This document shows positions 8,172-15,041 of a DNA stretch of 54,542 bases, piece after piece. Below the pieces are notes generated by a model. It saw nothing but the letters and a program-made list of their open reading frames with translations, did no database searches and was not told the DNA's origin. Source of the stretch: Streptomyces brasiliensis (GTDB lineage Bacteria > Actinomycetota > Actinomycetes > Streptomycetales > Streptomycetaceae); contig NZ_BMQA01000045.1 in assembly GCF_014647875.1 (NCBI RefSeq), positions 1 through 54,542 of the forward strand, in the 5' to 3' direction. Both the position numbers and the translations under genes were made by a program. Each line of letters starts with the position of its first letter. The stretch's first letter is position 1.

Positions 8172-8846
8172 ATGCCCATGCCCGCTCCCGACTTCACGTG
8201 GCTGTTCACACCGGGAAGCACGTTCACCTACGACTCCGGAACCACCGGCGTGATCCAGCTCGCCGAGGGCGGGGAACTCACCCTGCCCACCGGCCGCGTC
8301 GTCGCGTGCGACCCGTTCGTGTACCTGGGCAGAGGCGACATCGAGCCCTTCACGGTCACGGTCGAGCCGGGCAGCTACCGCGTGGAGGTGGCCGTGGCAC
8401 GGCTCGCGAAGCCCGGGGAGCCCCCGTCCGGCGCACCGCACCACCGGGTGGCGGCGGCCCGCCTCGTCGTCCGCGACGAACCCACCACCACCTGGGAACT
8501 CGCCCTCCAGCCCGGCCAGGACCCCGCGGAACTCGGCGAGGACGAGTTCTACGGCTACGGCGTCGACGCCGGCACCGGCTGCTTCTACGACGCGGCGGCC
8601 GACGGTTCGTTCCCCGAATGCGAGGGCGACGAGGGGCCGTTGTGGGACGCCTTCGAGAAGAGCGGCTGGAGCCACGGCCCCCACCCGATCACGTCCCCCG
8701 ACACCGGCCACACCCTGGTCGCCTTCAGCTCAGGCTGGGGCGACGGCGCGTACCCCACGTGGATCGGCCGCAACGCCACCGGTGAGGTCACCTGCTTCGT
8801 CACGGACTTCTTCGTCGCCCCGGCCCCTACGACGGCCGAGGCCTGA
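8172..8846 (+). CDS. DUF4241 domain protein
   Basis: Encodes 224 residues. The C-terminal half carries the DUF4241 pattern, with SGWGDGAYPTWIGR followed by VTCFVTDFF near the end. The N-terminal half is beta-rich and contains the PTGRVVACDPF motif that recurs in this family. No catalytic residues, signal peptide or membrane segment are evident; function is unknown. AGGAAGG ends about 9 nt before the ATG at 8172, and a second ATG at 8178 is possible. It appears monocistronic, with a terminator upstream and the duplicated HAD gene start 39 bp after its stop. Confidence 0.85.
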   Translation: MPMPAPDFTWLFTPGSTFTYDSGTTGVIQLAEGGELTLPTGRVVACDPFVYLGRGDIEPFTVTVEPGSYRVEVAVARLAKPGEPPSGAPHHRVAAARLVVRDEPTTTWELALQPGQDPAELGEDEFYGYGVDAGTGCFYDAAADGSFPECEGDEGPLWDAFEKSGWSHGPHPITSPDTGHTLVAFSSGWGDGAYPTWIGRNATGEVTCFVTDFFVAPAPTTAEA

Positions 8847-8884
8847 CCGGCCGCGAAGCGCGTTTCCGGGGCACCGCCCGGCGG

Positions 8885-9049
8885 TGTCGGGTCATGGTGA
8901 TCAGAGCTGTCGTATGGGACGTGGACGACACCCTCTTCGACGCTGCATTCCTCGGGGGATAACCCCCGGGCCCCCAGCCGATCCGGCGGTACTGTCGGGT
9001 CATGGTGATCAGAGCTGTCGTATGGGACGTGGACGACACCCTCTTCGAC
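8885..9049 (+). repeat. 57-bp tandem duplication of the HAD gene start
   Basis: The 57 bases 8885-8941 recur without mismatch at 8993-9049, offset 108 bp. Each copy spans 9 bp before an ATG plus 16 codons encoding MVIRAVVWDVDDTLFD. After the first copy the frame diverges (AAFLGG) and stops at TAA 8960-8962, giving a 22-codon decoy frame. The 51-bp spacer contains the hairpin CGGGGG-ATAA-CCCCCG. The second copy leads into the intact gene. Perfect identity suggests a recent event. Confidence 0.95.
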
Positions 9050-9733
9050 TACACCTCCGCGGACCGGGCCGGCATGCGGGCGCATCTGGCGGCGGAGGGG
9101 CTGCTGGAGCGGTACGGCGGCGCGGACGAGGCGCTCGCGCACTGGCGCGAGGTCACCGACCGGCAGTGGGCGCGGTTCGGGGCGGGTGAGGTCGGCTTCG
9201 AGGAGCAGCGCCGCGACCGGGTGCGGGAGTTCCTGGCCGCGGAGCTGACCGATGACGAGGCCGAGGCCTGGTTCCACCGGTACATCGGTCACTACGAGGC
9301 CGCCTGGAGTCTCTTCCCGGACGTCCTGCCCGCCCTCGACGCGCTCGCCGCCAGCCACCGGCACGCCGTGCTGTCCAACTCGAGCATCCGGGTGCAGGAG
9401 CGCAAGCTGCGCACGCTCGGTGTCCACCACCGCTTCGAGGCCGTGCTGTGCGCGGCGGAGCTGGGCGTCTCCAAGCCAGAGGCCGGGGCGTTCCTCGCGG
9501 CCTGCGACGCCCTGGCACTGGCCCCGCACGAGGTGGCGTACGTCGGTGACCATCCGGAGATCGATGGGCGGGGCGCGGCCGACGCCGGGCTGTGGTCCGT
9601 GTGGATCGACCGCGGCGGGCCGTACGAGACCTCCGACGCGCCCTCCGGACCGCACCGGATCGCGTCCCTGGCCGAACTCCCCGTGCTTCTCGGCTCGGAT
9701 ACCCGTTTTGGAGCGCCGTCCACCTTCAGGTAA
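9002..9733 (+). CDS. HAD-superfamily hydrolase (subfamily IA)
   Basis: Encodes 243 residues. The four HAD motifs are present: nucleophile DVDDT (D9, acid/base D11), the motif II serine in VLSNSS, the motif III lysine in VSKPEAGAF, and the acidic GDHPEID. The segment between motifs I and II is a helical C1 cap, as in phosphoglycolate phosphatase-like and haloacid dehalogenase-like members. It is likely a cytosolic small-molecule phosphatase, substrate unknown. There is no Shine-Dalgarno. TACTGT at 8990-8995 ends 6 nt before the ATG, consistent with leaderless expression. Its first 16 codons are duplicated just upstream. Confidence 0.9.
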   Translation: MVIRAVVWDVDDTLFDYTSADRAGMRAHLAAEGLLERYGGADEALAHWREVTDRQWARFGAGEVGFEEQRRDRVREFLAAELTDDEAEAWFHRYIGHYEAAWSLFPDVLPALDALAASHRHAVLSNSSIRVQERKLRTLGVHHRFEAVLCAAELGVSKPEAGAFLAACDALALAPHEVAYVGDHPEIDGRGAADAGLWSVWIDRGGPYETSDAPSGPHRIASLAELPVLLGSDTRFGAPSTFR

Positions 9734-9736
9734 TGT
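9708..9736 (+). promoter_or_regulatory. Candidate promoter of the tRNA cluster
   Basis: TTGGAG at 9708-9713, a 17-bp spacer and TAATGT at 9731-9736, overlapping the HAD stop codon and lying 88 bp upstream of the first tRNA. This is the best sigma-70-like match in the neighbourhood. Confidence 0.55.
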
Positions 9737-9824
9737 TCTTCCTGCGCCGCCGGGGAGCGGGCCGAGAGGCCGGGAACCGGAGGAGCGAACTAGAACAAGA
9801 TCCCCTCAGGGGCTTGCGTTCCAG

Positions 9825-9896
9825 TGGCCTATGGTGTAATTGGCAGCACGACTGATTCTGGTTCAGTTAGTCTTGGTTCGAGTCCAGGTAGGCCAG
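9825..9896 (+). tRNA. tRNA-Gln (CUG)
   Basis: 72 nt without an encoded CCA. The acceptor arms TGGCCTA and TAGGCCA pair fully. D stem GTGT/GCAC, anticodon stem ACTGA/TCAGT with loop TTCTGGT (anticodon CTG), and T arm CTTGG-TTCGAGT-CCAGG. The discriminator base is G. Confidence 0.96.
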
Positions 9897-9917
9897 CTCG
9901 CAGAGCTCATCTGCAAA

Positions 9918-9990
9918 GCCCCCGTTGTGTAGCGGCCTAGCACGCTGCCCTCTCAAGGCAGTAGCGCCGGTTCGAATCCGGTCGGGGGTA
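9918..9990 (+). tRNA. tRNA-Glu (CUC), copy 1
   Basis: 73 nt. Acceptor GCCCCCG with CGGGGGT (first pair G-U), anticodon stem CTGCC/GGCAG with loop CTCTCAA (anticodon CTC), T arm GCCGG-TTCGAAT-CCGGT. It differs from the other two Glu copies only by a compensated change in the anticodon stem (CTGCC/GGCAG against CCGCC/GGCGG). Confidence 0.96.
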
Positions 9991-10009
9991 CGGATCCTCA
10001 GGGATCAAG

Positions 10010-10082
10010 GCCCCCGTTGTGTAGCGGCCTAGCACGCCGCCCTCTCAAGGCGGTAGCGCCGGTTCGAATCCGGTCGGGGGTA
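10010..10082 (+). tRNA. tRNA-Glu (CUC), copy 2
   Basis: 73 nt, anticodon stem CCGCC/GGCGG, loop CTCTCAA. Identical to copy 3 at 10203-10275. Confidence 0.96.
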
Positions 10083-10102
10083 CGAACTGGTCTAAACCAC
10101 AT

Positions 10103-10174
10103 TGGTCTATGGTGTAATTGGCAGCACGACTGATTCTGGTTCAGTTAGTCTTGGTTCGAGTCCAGGTAGACCAG
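10103..10174 (+). tRNA. tRNA-Gln (CUG), copy 2
   Basis: 72 nt. Identical to the first Gln copy except for a compensated acceptor-stem pair (TGGTCTA/TAGACCA instead of TGGCCTA/TAGGCCA). Confidence 0.96.
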
Positions 10175-10202
10175 CTCGGACCTGCGGAAACGCAGGCTCC
10201 AC

Positions 10203-10275
10203 GCCCCCGTTGTGTAGCGGCCTAGCACGCCGCCCTCTCAAGGCGGTAGCGCCGGTTCGAATCCGGTCGGGGGTA
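10203..10275 (+). tRNA. tRNA-Glu (CUC), copy 3
   Basis: 73 nt, same sequence as copy 2. Last of the five-gene array; no encoded CCA. Confidence 0.96.
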
Positions 10276-10342
10276 CGGGACGATGGCTCTTCGCCTCAGC
10301 CGATGCGCTTGAGGTGGGGGGCCATTTCTGTTGTCCGGTGAG

Positions 10343-10412
10343 TGCGGGTGCGTCGTGGCTTGTCGCGCCCACGCGGCGAAGCCGCATACCGATACAGCCC
10401 CGCGCCCCTGAG
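10343..10412 (+). repeat. Dispersed Streptomyces intergenic repeat, copy A
   Basis: About 70 bp. It shares the core CGTCGTGGCT...CGCGC...CCCCGCGCC with the repeat at 52664-52720 and, in the opposite orientation and more weakly, 26939-26976. This copy carries an extra internal hairpin (GCGGC-GAA-GCCGC at about 10373-10385). I recall this sequence type recurring in Streptomyces intergenic regions; its function is unknown. Confidence 0.65.
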
Positions 10413-10423
10413 GCCGGCGATCT

Positions 10424-10475
10424 CCCCGTCGGTTCGGAACTGCCGCGGCGTTGAGGCGGCTCCTTTCCGACGGGG
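10424..10475. terminator. Hairpin between the tRNA array and ndgR
   Basis: CCCCGTCGG and CCGACGGGG arms (9 bp) enclose a 34-nt loop that can itself pair (GCCGC/GCGGC). It sits between convergent units: tRNAs rightward, ndgR leftward. Confidence 0.55.
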
Positions 10476-10495
10476 CTACGACATTCCCGTGATCC

Positions 10496-11212
10496 TCAGC
10501 CCGAGCGGCGCAGTGCCTCTGACAGTCGGGCTGCCGCGTCGATCACTGCCTGGGCGTGCATGCGGCCCGGGTGGCGGGTCAGGCGTTCGATGGGGCCGGA
10601 GACGGAGACCGCGGCCACTACGCGGTTCGACGGGCCGCGGACGGGTGCGGAGACCGACGCCACGCCCGGCTCGCGTTCGCCGATCGACTGGGCCCAGCCG
10701 CGTCGCCGTACGCCCGACAGGGCCGTCGCCGTGAAGCGGGCGCCCTGCAGGCCGCGGTGCAGGCGCTCGGGTTCCTCCCAGGCCATCAGGATCTGTGCCG
10801 AGGAGCCCGCCTTCATCGTGAGCGTCGAGCCCACCGGGACCGTGTCCCGCAGGCCGGACAGGCGTTCCGCGGCGGCGACGCAGATCCGCATGTCACCCTG
10901 GCGGCGGTAGAGCTGGGCGCTCTCGCCGGTGACGTCCCGGAGGTGGGTGAGCACCGGGCCCGCCGTCGCGAGCAGGCGATCCTCGCCCGCCGCCGCGGCC
11001 AGTTCGGCCAGACGCGGGCCGAGGATGAACCGGCCCTGCATGTCACGTGCCACCATGCGGTGGTGTTCCAGAGCCACGGCCAGCCGGTGAGCCGTGGGTC
11101 GTGCCAGTCCGGTGGCGCCGACCAGACCCGCGAGGGTGGCCGGACCGGACTCCAGGGCGCTCAGAACAAGGGCTGCCTTGTCCAGGACGCCGACGCCGCT
11201 ACTGTTGTCCAT
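10496..11212 (-). CDS. ndgR: IclR-family regulator NdgR
   Basis: Encodes 238 residues from the ATG at 11212. An N-terminal winged helix (ATLAGLVGATGLARPTAHRL as recognition region) is followed by the IclR effector domain from about residue 75. Near-identity by eye to S. coelicolor NdgR, which controls leucine and other amino acid genes and influences antibiotic production (established knowledge). It is divergent from leuC, its known type of target, with 188 bp between start codons. The frame is open further upstream but that part lacks family similarity. No Shine-Dalgarno was found before the ATG. Confidence 0.95.
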   Translation of the reverse strand: MDNSSGVGVLDKAALVLSALESGPATLAGLVGATGLARPTAHRLAVALEHHRMVARDMQGRFILGPRLAELAAAAGEDRLLATAGPVLTHLRDVTGESAQLYRRQGDMRICVAAAERLSGLRDTVPVGSTLTMKAGSSAQILMAWEEPERLHRGLQGARFTATALSGVRRRGWAQSIGEREPGVASVSAPVRGPSNRVVAAVSVSGPIERLTRHPGRMHAQAVIDAAARLSEALRRSG

Positions 11213-11400
11213 GCAACGATATTCACGTCTCACTCTGTGAAACGCAAGTTCAAATTTCCGTGGGACGCGCCACCCTGGAATCACACAGCGGCCCGTGGAC
11301 CAAAGGGCCTGGCGGCGGACGCCCGTACACAAGGGGCGCGGGCGCTGCCTCACGATCTCTAGATGGGCCGGTGCTCTCGTGCCGGCCGAAGGGAACAGCG
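11213..11400. promoter_or_regulatory. ndgR-leuC divergent control region
   Basis: Contains the inverted repeat TTCAC (11222-11226) / GTGAA (11237-11241) just upstream of ndgR, a candidate NdgR operator by position, and an AT-rich patch GTTCAAATTT at 11248-11257. Closer to leuC, GGCCGG (11366-11371) and CCGGCC (11382-11387) can form a stem immediately before the AAGGGA ribosome site, which could affect leuC translation. No leucine-rich leader peptide was found. Confidence 0.5.
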
Positions 11401-12831
11401 ATGGGTAGGACACTCGCGGAGAAGGTCTGGGACGACCATGTCGTCCGGCGCGCCGAGGGCGAGCCCGACCTCCTCTTCATCGATCTGCACCTGCTGCACG
11501 AGGTGACCAGTCCGCAGGCCTTCGACGGGCTGCGCAAGACCGGTCGCCAGGTGCGCCGGCTCGACCTCACCATCGCCACCGAGGACCACAACACCCCGAC
11601 CCTCGACATCGACAAGCCCATCGCCGACCCGGTCTCGCGCGCCCAGCTGGAGACGCTGCGCAAGAACTGCGCCGAGTTCGGCGTGCGCCTGCACCCGCTG
11701 GGCGACGTCGAGCAGGGCGTCGTCCACGTCGTCGGCCCCCAGCTGGGTCTGACGCAGCCGGGTACGACCGTTGTCTGCGGCGACTCCCACACCTCCACGC
11801 ACGGCGCCTTCGGCGCGCTGGCGTTCGGTATCGGCACCTCGCAGGTCGAGCACGTGCTGGCCACCCAGACGCTGCCGCTGGCCCGCCCCAAGACCATGGC
11901 CATCACGGTCGACGGCGAACTGCCCGGGGGCGTCACCGCCAAGGACCTGATCCTGGCGATCATCGCCAGGATCGGTACGGGCGGCGGCCAGGGCTACATC
12001 CTGGAGTACCGCGGCTCCGCCATCGAGAAGCTCTCGATGGAGGCCCGGATGACCATCTGCAACATGTCGATCGAGGCCGGCGCCCGCGCGGGCATGATCG
12101 CCCCCGACGAGACGACCTTCGACTACATCAAGGGGCGTGCCCACGCCCCCGAGGGCGCCGACTGGGACGCCGCGGTGGAGTACTGGAAGACCCTGCGCAC
12201 CGACGACGACGCGGTCTTCGACGCCGAGGTCGTCATCGACGCCGCCGAGCTCTCGCCGTTCGTCACCTGGGGCACCAACCCGGGCCAGGGCGCGCCGCTT
12301 TCGAGCGCCGTCCCCGACCCGGCTTCGTACGAAGACGCTTCGGAGCGCCTGGCCGCCGAAAAGGCCCTGGAATACATGGGGTTGACCGTCGGCCAGCCGC
12401 TGCGCGACATCAACGTGGACACTGTCTTCGTAGGTTCCTGCACCAACGGCCGCATCGAGGACCTGCGTGCCGCCGCGAGCATCCTCAAGGACCGCAAAGT
12501 CGCCGACGGTGTACGGATGCTGGTCGTCCCGGGCTCCGCGCGCGTGGGTCTGCAGGCCGTCTCCGAGGGTCTGGACGTCGTGTTCAAGGAGGCCGGCGCC
12601 GAATGGCGGCACGCGGGCTGCTCGATGTGCCTGGGCATGAACCCCGACCAGCTGGCCCCAGGTGAGCGCTCCGCGTCCACCTCCAACCGCAACTTCGAGG
12701 GCCGGCAGGGCAAGGGCGGCCGTACGCACCTGGTGTCGCCGCAGGTCGCGGCCGCTACGGCGGTCCTGGGCCACCTCGCGTCCCCCGCCGACCTGTCCGA
12801 CGCCGACACCCGTACGCCCGCTGGAGTCTGA
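11401..12831 (+). CDS. leuC: 3-isopropylmalate dehydratase large subunit
   Basis: Encodes 476 residues, the usual length. With LeuD it isomerises 2-isopropylmalate to 3-isopropylmalate in leucine synthesis. The aconitase-type [4Fe-4S] ligands are C347 (VGSCTNGR) plus C407 and C410 (GCSMCLGMN). Substrate-site motifs TEDHNTPT and GDSHTSTHGAFGALAFGIG are intact. ATG at 11401 follows AAGGGA by about 6 nt; the frame upstream is open but non-homologous. leuD begins 5 bp after the stop, so the pair is one operon under the divergent ndgR promoter region. Confidence 0.97.
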   Translation: MGRTLAEKVWDDHVVRRAEGEPDLLFIDLHLLHEVTSPQAFDGLRKTGRQVRRLDLTIATEDHNTPTLDIDKPIADPVSRAQLETLRKNCAEFGVRLHPLGDVEQGVVHVVGPQLGLTQPGTTVVCGDSHTSTHGAFGALAFGIGTSQVEHVLATQTLPLARPKTMAITVDGELPGGVTAKDLILAIIARIGTGGGQGYILEYRGSAIEKLSMEARMTICNMSIEAGARAGMIAPDETTFDYIKGRAHAPEGADWDAAVEYWKTLRTDDDAVFDAEVVIDAAELSPFVTWGTNPGQGAPLSSAVPDPASYEDASERLAAEKALEYMGLTVGQPLRDINVDTVFVGSCTNGRIEDLRAAASILKDRKVADGVRMLVVPGSARVGLQAVSEGLDVVFKEAGAEWRHAGCSMCLGMNPDQLAPGERSASTSNRNFEGRQGKGGRTHLVSPQVAAATAVLGHLASPADLSDADTRTPAGV

Positions 12832-12836
12832 GAGTC

Positions 12837-13430
12837 ATGGAAGCATTCACCACGCACACCGGCCGGGCCGTCCCGCTGCGCCGCAGCAACGTCGACACCG
12901 ACCAGATCATCCCTGCTCACTGGCTCAAGAAGGTGACCCGGGACGGTTTCGAGGACGGGCTGTTCGAGGCCTGGCGCACGGACGAGTCCTTCATCCTCAA
13001 CCGGCACGAGCGGCAGGGCGCGACCGTGCTGGTCGCCGGTCCCGACTTCGGCACCGGCTCCTCCCGTGAGCACGCCGTCTGGGCGCTGCAGAACTACGGC
13101 TTCAAGACGGTGATCTCGTCCCGCTTCGCCGACATCTTCCGGGGCAACTCGCTGAAGAACGGCCTGCTCACAGTGGTGCTGGAGCAGAAGATCGTGGACG
13201 CCCTGTGGGAGCTCACGGAGCAGGACCCGCAGGCCGAGATCACCGTCGACCTGGAGAACCGCGAGGTGCGCGCCGAGGGCATCACCGCCGCCTTCGAGCT
13301 GGACGAGAACTCCCGCTGGCGGCTGCTGAACGGGCTCGACGACATCTCCATCACCCTCCAGAACGAGGCTGACATCGCCGCGTACGAGGCCAAGCGTCCG
13401 TCGTACAAGCCGCGGACACTGAAGGTCTGA
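12837..13430 (+). CDS. leuD: 3-isopropylmalate dehydratase small subunit
   Basis: Encodes 197 residues, the swivelling domain of isopropylmalate isomerase. Recognised by RSNVDTDQIIPAHWLK near the N-terminus and the substrate-loop signature GPDFGTGSSREHAVWAL. It begins 5 bp after leuC. A strong hairpin lies 46 bp downstream and ends the operon. Confidence 0.97.
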   Translation: MEAFTTHTGRAVPLRRSNVDTDQIIPAHWLKKVTRDGFEDGLFEAWRTDESFILNRHERQGATVLVAGPDFGTGSSREHAVWALQNYGFKTVISSRFADIFRGNSLKNGLLTVVLEQKIVDALWELTEQDPQAEITVDLENREVRAEGITAAFELDENSRWRLLNGLDDISITLQNEADIAAYEAKRPSYKPRTLKV

Positions 13431-13476
13431 GCCGGCGGGGCCGAACACGTCCACTTTCGGCCACCCCAACACCCCC

Positions 13477-13511
13477 GCTGTACCCCCGATCGCCACGATT
13501 GGGGGTACAGC
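13477..13511 (+). terminator. leuCD terminator, 16-bp stem
   Basis: The arms at 13477-13492 and 13496-13511 pair over 16 bp with a single G-T wobble and a CCA loop. The 3' arm can alternatively pair with CTGTACCC further on (GGGTACAG-CCATGT-CTGTACCC), giving two mutually exclusive hairpins. Confidence 0.8.
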
Positions 13512-13695
13512 CATGTCTGTACCCGAACGGCCCCGCCATGATCCGCGCGAGCGCTCAACTTCCCACGTTACGGCGGTGGTTGTCGGGGTATGCGAATGAC
13601 CGGAAGGCGGCTCGCGATCTCTTCCGGAAGGCCGTCGGAGGCGGCAGTTACCCCCTGCGCAGGCGACAACTCGCCCCAGATGGCACAATCTGTGC

Positions 13696-13926
13696 ATGGA
13701 ACACGACGGCCAACTCGAGCTGTATGCGGCGGTCGCGGGCCAACTGAAGGAAGCGCACGCAAGAGTGCGCGCACTGCAAGTCCCGGAGGGCGTACGGATG
13801 GCGCTGACCCGGAAGCTGCTGGTCATTACGGCCGCGGCCAAGCACGATCTCGCCGACGCGGCAAAGCGTCTCGAGCGGTTCATCGCCGACCTCGACGAGG
13901 GACGAATCCCCGAAGAGGAACGCTGA
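13696..13926 (+). CDS. Small conserved helical protein, unknown function
   Basis: Encodes 76 residues, almost entirely helical and charged, for example QLKEAHARVRALQ and KHDLADAAKRLERFIADLDEG. No cysteines, membrane segment or recognised domain. Third-position GC is high, so the frame is coding. CACAAT at 13684-13689 ends 6 nt before the ATG and no ribosome site is visible, which suggests a leaderless transcript. It lies between leuCD and hupS; its position next to a nucleoid protein is suggestive only. Confidence 0.75.
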   Translation: MEHDGQLELYAAVAGQLKEAHARVRALQVPEGVRMALTRKLLVITAAAKHDLADAAKRLERFIADLDEGRIPEEER

Positions 13927-13983
13927 ACAAGTCCGAGAGAGCCGAGTCCGTTGCGGCACAAGGGTGATTAGCCCGTTTCGTGT

Positions 13984-14012
13984 TTGATTTGCGGTATATA
14001 TCTGCCTAACGT
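13984..14012 (+). promoter_or_regulatory. Candidate hupS promoter
   Basis: TTGATT (13984-13989), a 17-bp spacer and TAACGT (14007-14012), about 52 bp upstream of the hupS start, in an unusually AT-rich patch (GGTATATATCT). Confidence 0.55.
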
Positions 14013-14063
14013 GCGAAAAAGCTTGAACACTTTCGTTCTGGCGATGTCTCCGAAGGGGAAGAC

Positions 14064-14699
14064 GTGAACAAGGCGCAGCTCGTAGAAGCGATTGCCGACA
14101 AGCTGGGCGGCCGCCAGCAGGCCGCCGACGCTGTCGACGCGGTCCTGGACGCGATCGTCCGCGCGACGGTCGCCGGGGACCGGGTCTCGGTCACCGGTTT
14201 CGGTTCCTTCGAGAAGGTGGACCGTCCCGCCCGCTACGCCCGCAACCCCCAGACGGGCGAGCGGGTACGGGTCAAGAAGACCTCCGTGCCGCGCTTCCGC
14301 GCAGGTCAGGGCTTCAAGGACCTGGTGAGCGGCACGAAGAAGCTCCCGCGCGGTGGCGAGGTCGCCGTCAAGAAGGCGCCCAAGGGCAGCCTGACCGGCG
14401 GCGCTGCCGCGACGGTCAAGAAGGCCGCCGCCAAGAAGACCGCCAAGAAGGTCACGGCGAAGAAGGTCACCGCCAAGAAGACGACGGCCAAGAAGGCCCC
14501 GGCGAAGAAGACCACCGCCGCGGCCAAGAAGGCGACCGCCAAGAAGACGACGGCCGCCAAGAAGGCCACCGCGAAGAAGGCCACCGCCAAGAAGACGACG
14601 GCCAAGAAGGCCCCGGCGAAGAAGGTCACCGCGAAGAAGGCCCCGGCCAAGAGGTCGACGGCGCGCAAGACCACCGCCAAGAAGGCCACCGCCCGTTAG
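14064..14699 (+). CDS. hupS: HU-type nucleoid protein HupS with lysine-rich tail
   Basis: Encodes 211 residues. Residues 1-95 are a complete HU DNA-binding domain (MNKAQLVEAIADKLGG; the arm with GFGSFEKVDRPARYARNPQTGE; FRAGQGFKDLV). From about 110 to the end the protein is a histone H1-like tail of KKTTAKK/KKAPAKK/KKATAKK repeats. This is the sporulation-associated HU paralogue that compacts the spore nucleoid in Streptomyces (established for HupS). The GTG at 14064 follows GAAGGGGAA. Tail repeats make the gene prone to length variation between strains. A strong terminator follows. Confidence 0.96.
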   Translation: MNKAQLVEAIADKLGGRQQAADAVDAVLDAIVRATVAGDRVSVTGFGSFEKVDRPARYARNPQTGERVRVKKTSVPRFRAGQGFKDLVSGTKKLPRGGEVAVKKAPKGSLTGGAAATVKKAAAKKTAKKVTAKKVTAKKTTAKKAPAKKTTAAAKKATAKKTTAAKKATAKKATAKKTTAKKAPAKKVTAKKAPAKRSTARKTTAKKATAR

Positions 14700-14720
14700 C
14701 CGCAAGGGCAGGAGCACTCA

Positions 14721-14763
14721 CACGCCGGGCCGGACTCCCCAGGGGAGCCCGGCCCGCGGCGTG
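14721..14763 (+). terminator. hupS terminator
   Basis: Long GC-rich hairpin: CACGCCG and GGCCGG and CTCCCC on the 5' side pair with GGGGAG, CCGGCC and CGGCGTG on the 3' side, with one small bulge. Begins 21 bp after the stop. Confidence 0.8.
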
Positions 14764-14819
14764 TCCGGGGGAACGTCACGCGCTCACAGAACTCACAAAA
14801 AGCACAGGGGTAACAGGGG

Positions 14820-15032
14820 TCACAGCGTCTGCAGCGTCACCAGCGTGATCCGCAGGCCCGCTCCTTCGCCCTGTGCGGGCTCCGTCTCGATCCGCACCCG
14901 CTGCCCGGGCCGCAGCAGGCGCAGCCCGCCCGCGTCGAACGCCGGGGCGTCGAACGGCACCGGAGTGCCGTCGTCCAGCAATACCTGCCCGCTGCGGGTT
15001 TCGGGGTCGTACGTGTATGCGGTCGCCTGCAT
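14820..15032 (-). CDS. Small beta-rich protein, unknown function
   Basis: Encodes 70 residues with the rhythm of a cold-shock/OB-like beta barrel: ATAYTYDPETRSGQVLLDDG, then VPFDAPAFD, then LRPGQRVRIE. Streptomyces genomes carry such short proteins, but I cannot assign a function. There is no signal peptide or cysteine. It lies 9 bp downstream of cofC on the same strand, so the two are probably co-transcribed. Confidence 0.75.
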   Translation of the reverse strand: MQATAYTYDPETRSGQVLLDDGTPVPFDAPAFDAGGLRLLRPGQRVRIETEPAQGEGAGLRITLVTLQTL

Positions 15033-15041
15033 GACGGCAGC

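Noticed and set aside
9825..10275. The tRNA cluster as an integration site of a mobile element
   Set aside because: No duplicated tRNA 3' end, integrase or excisionase was seen in the window.
13499..13747. An 82-codon frame after leuD
   Set aside because: Overlaps the terminator and the better-supported 76-residue gene; third-position GC is poor in its first half.
14430..14690. Short tandem repeats suggesting a CRISPR-like array
   Set aside because: They are degenerate codon repeats for the KKTTAKK-type tail of HupS, with no spacers.
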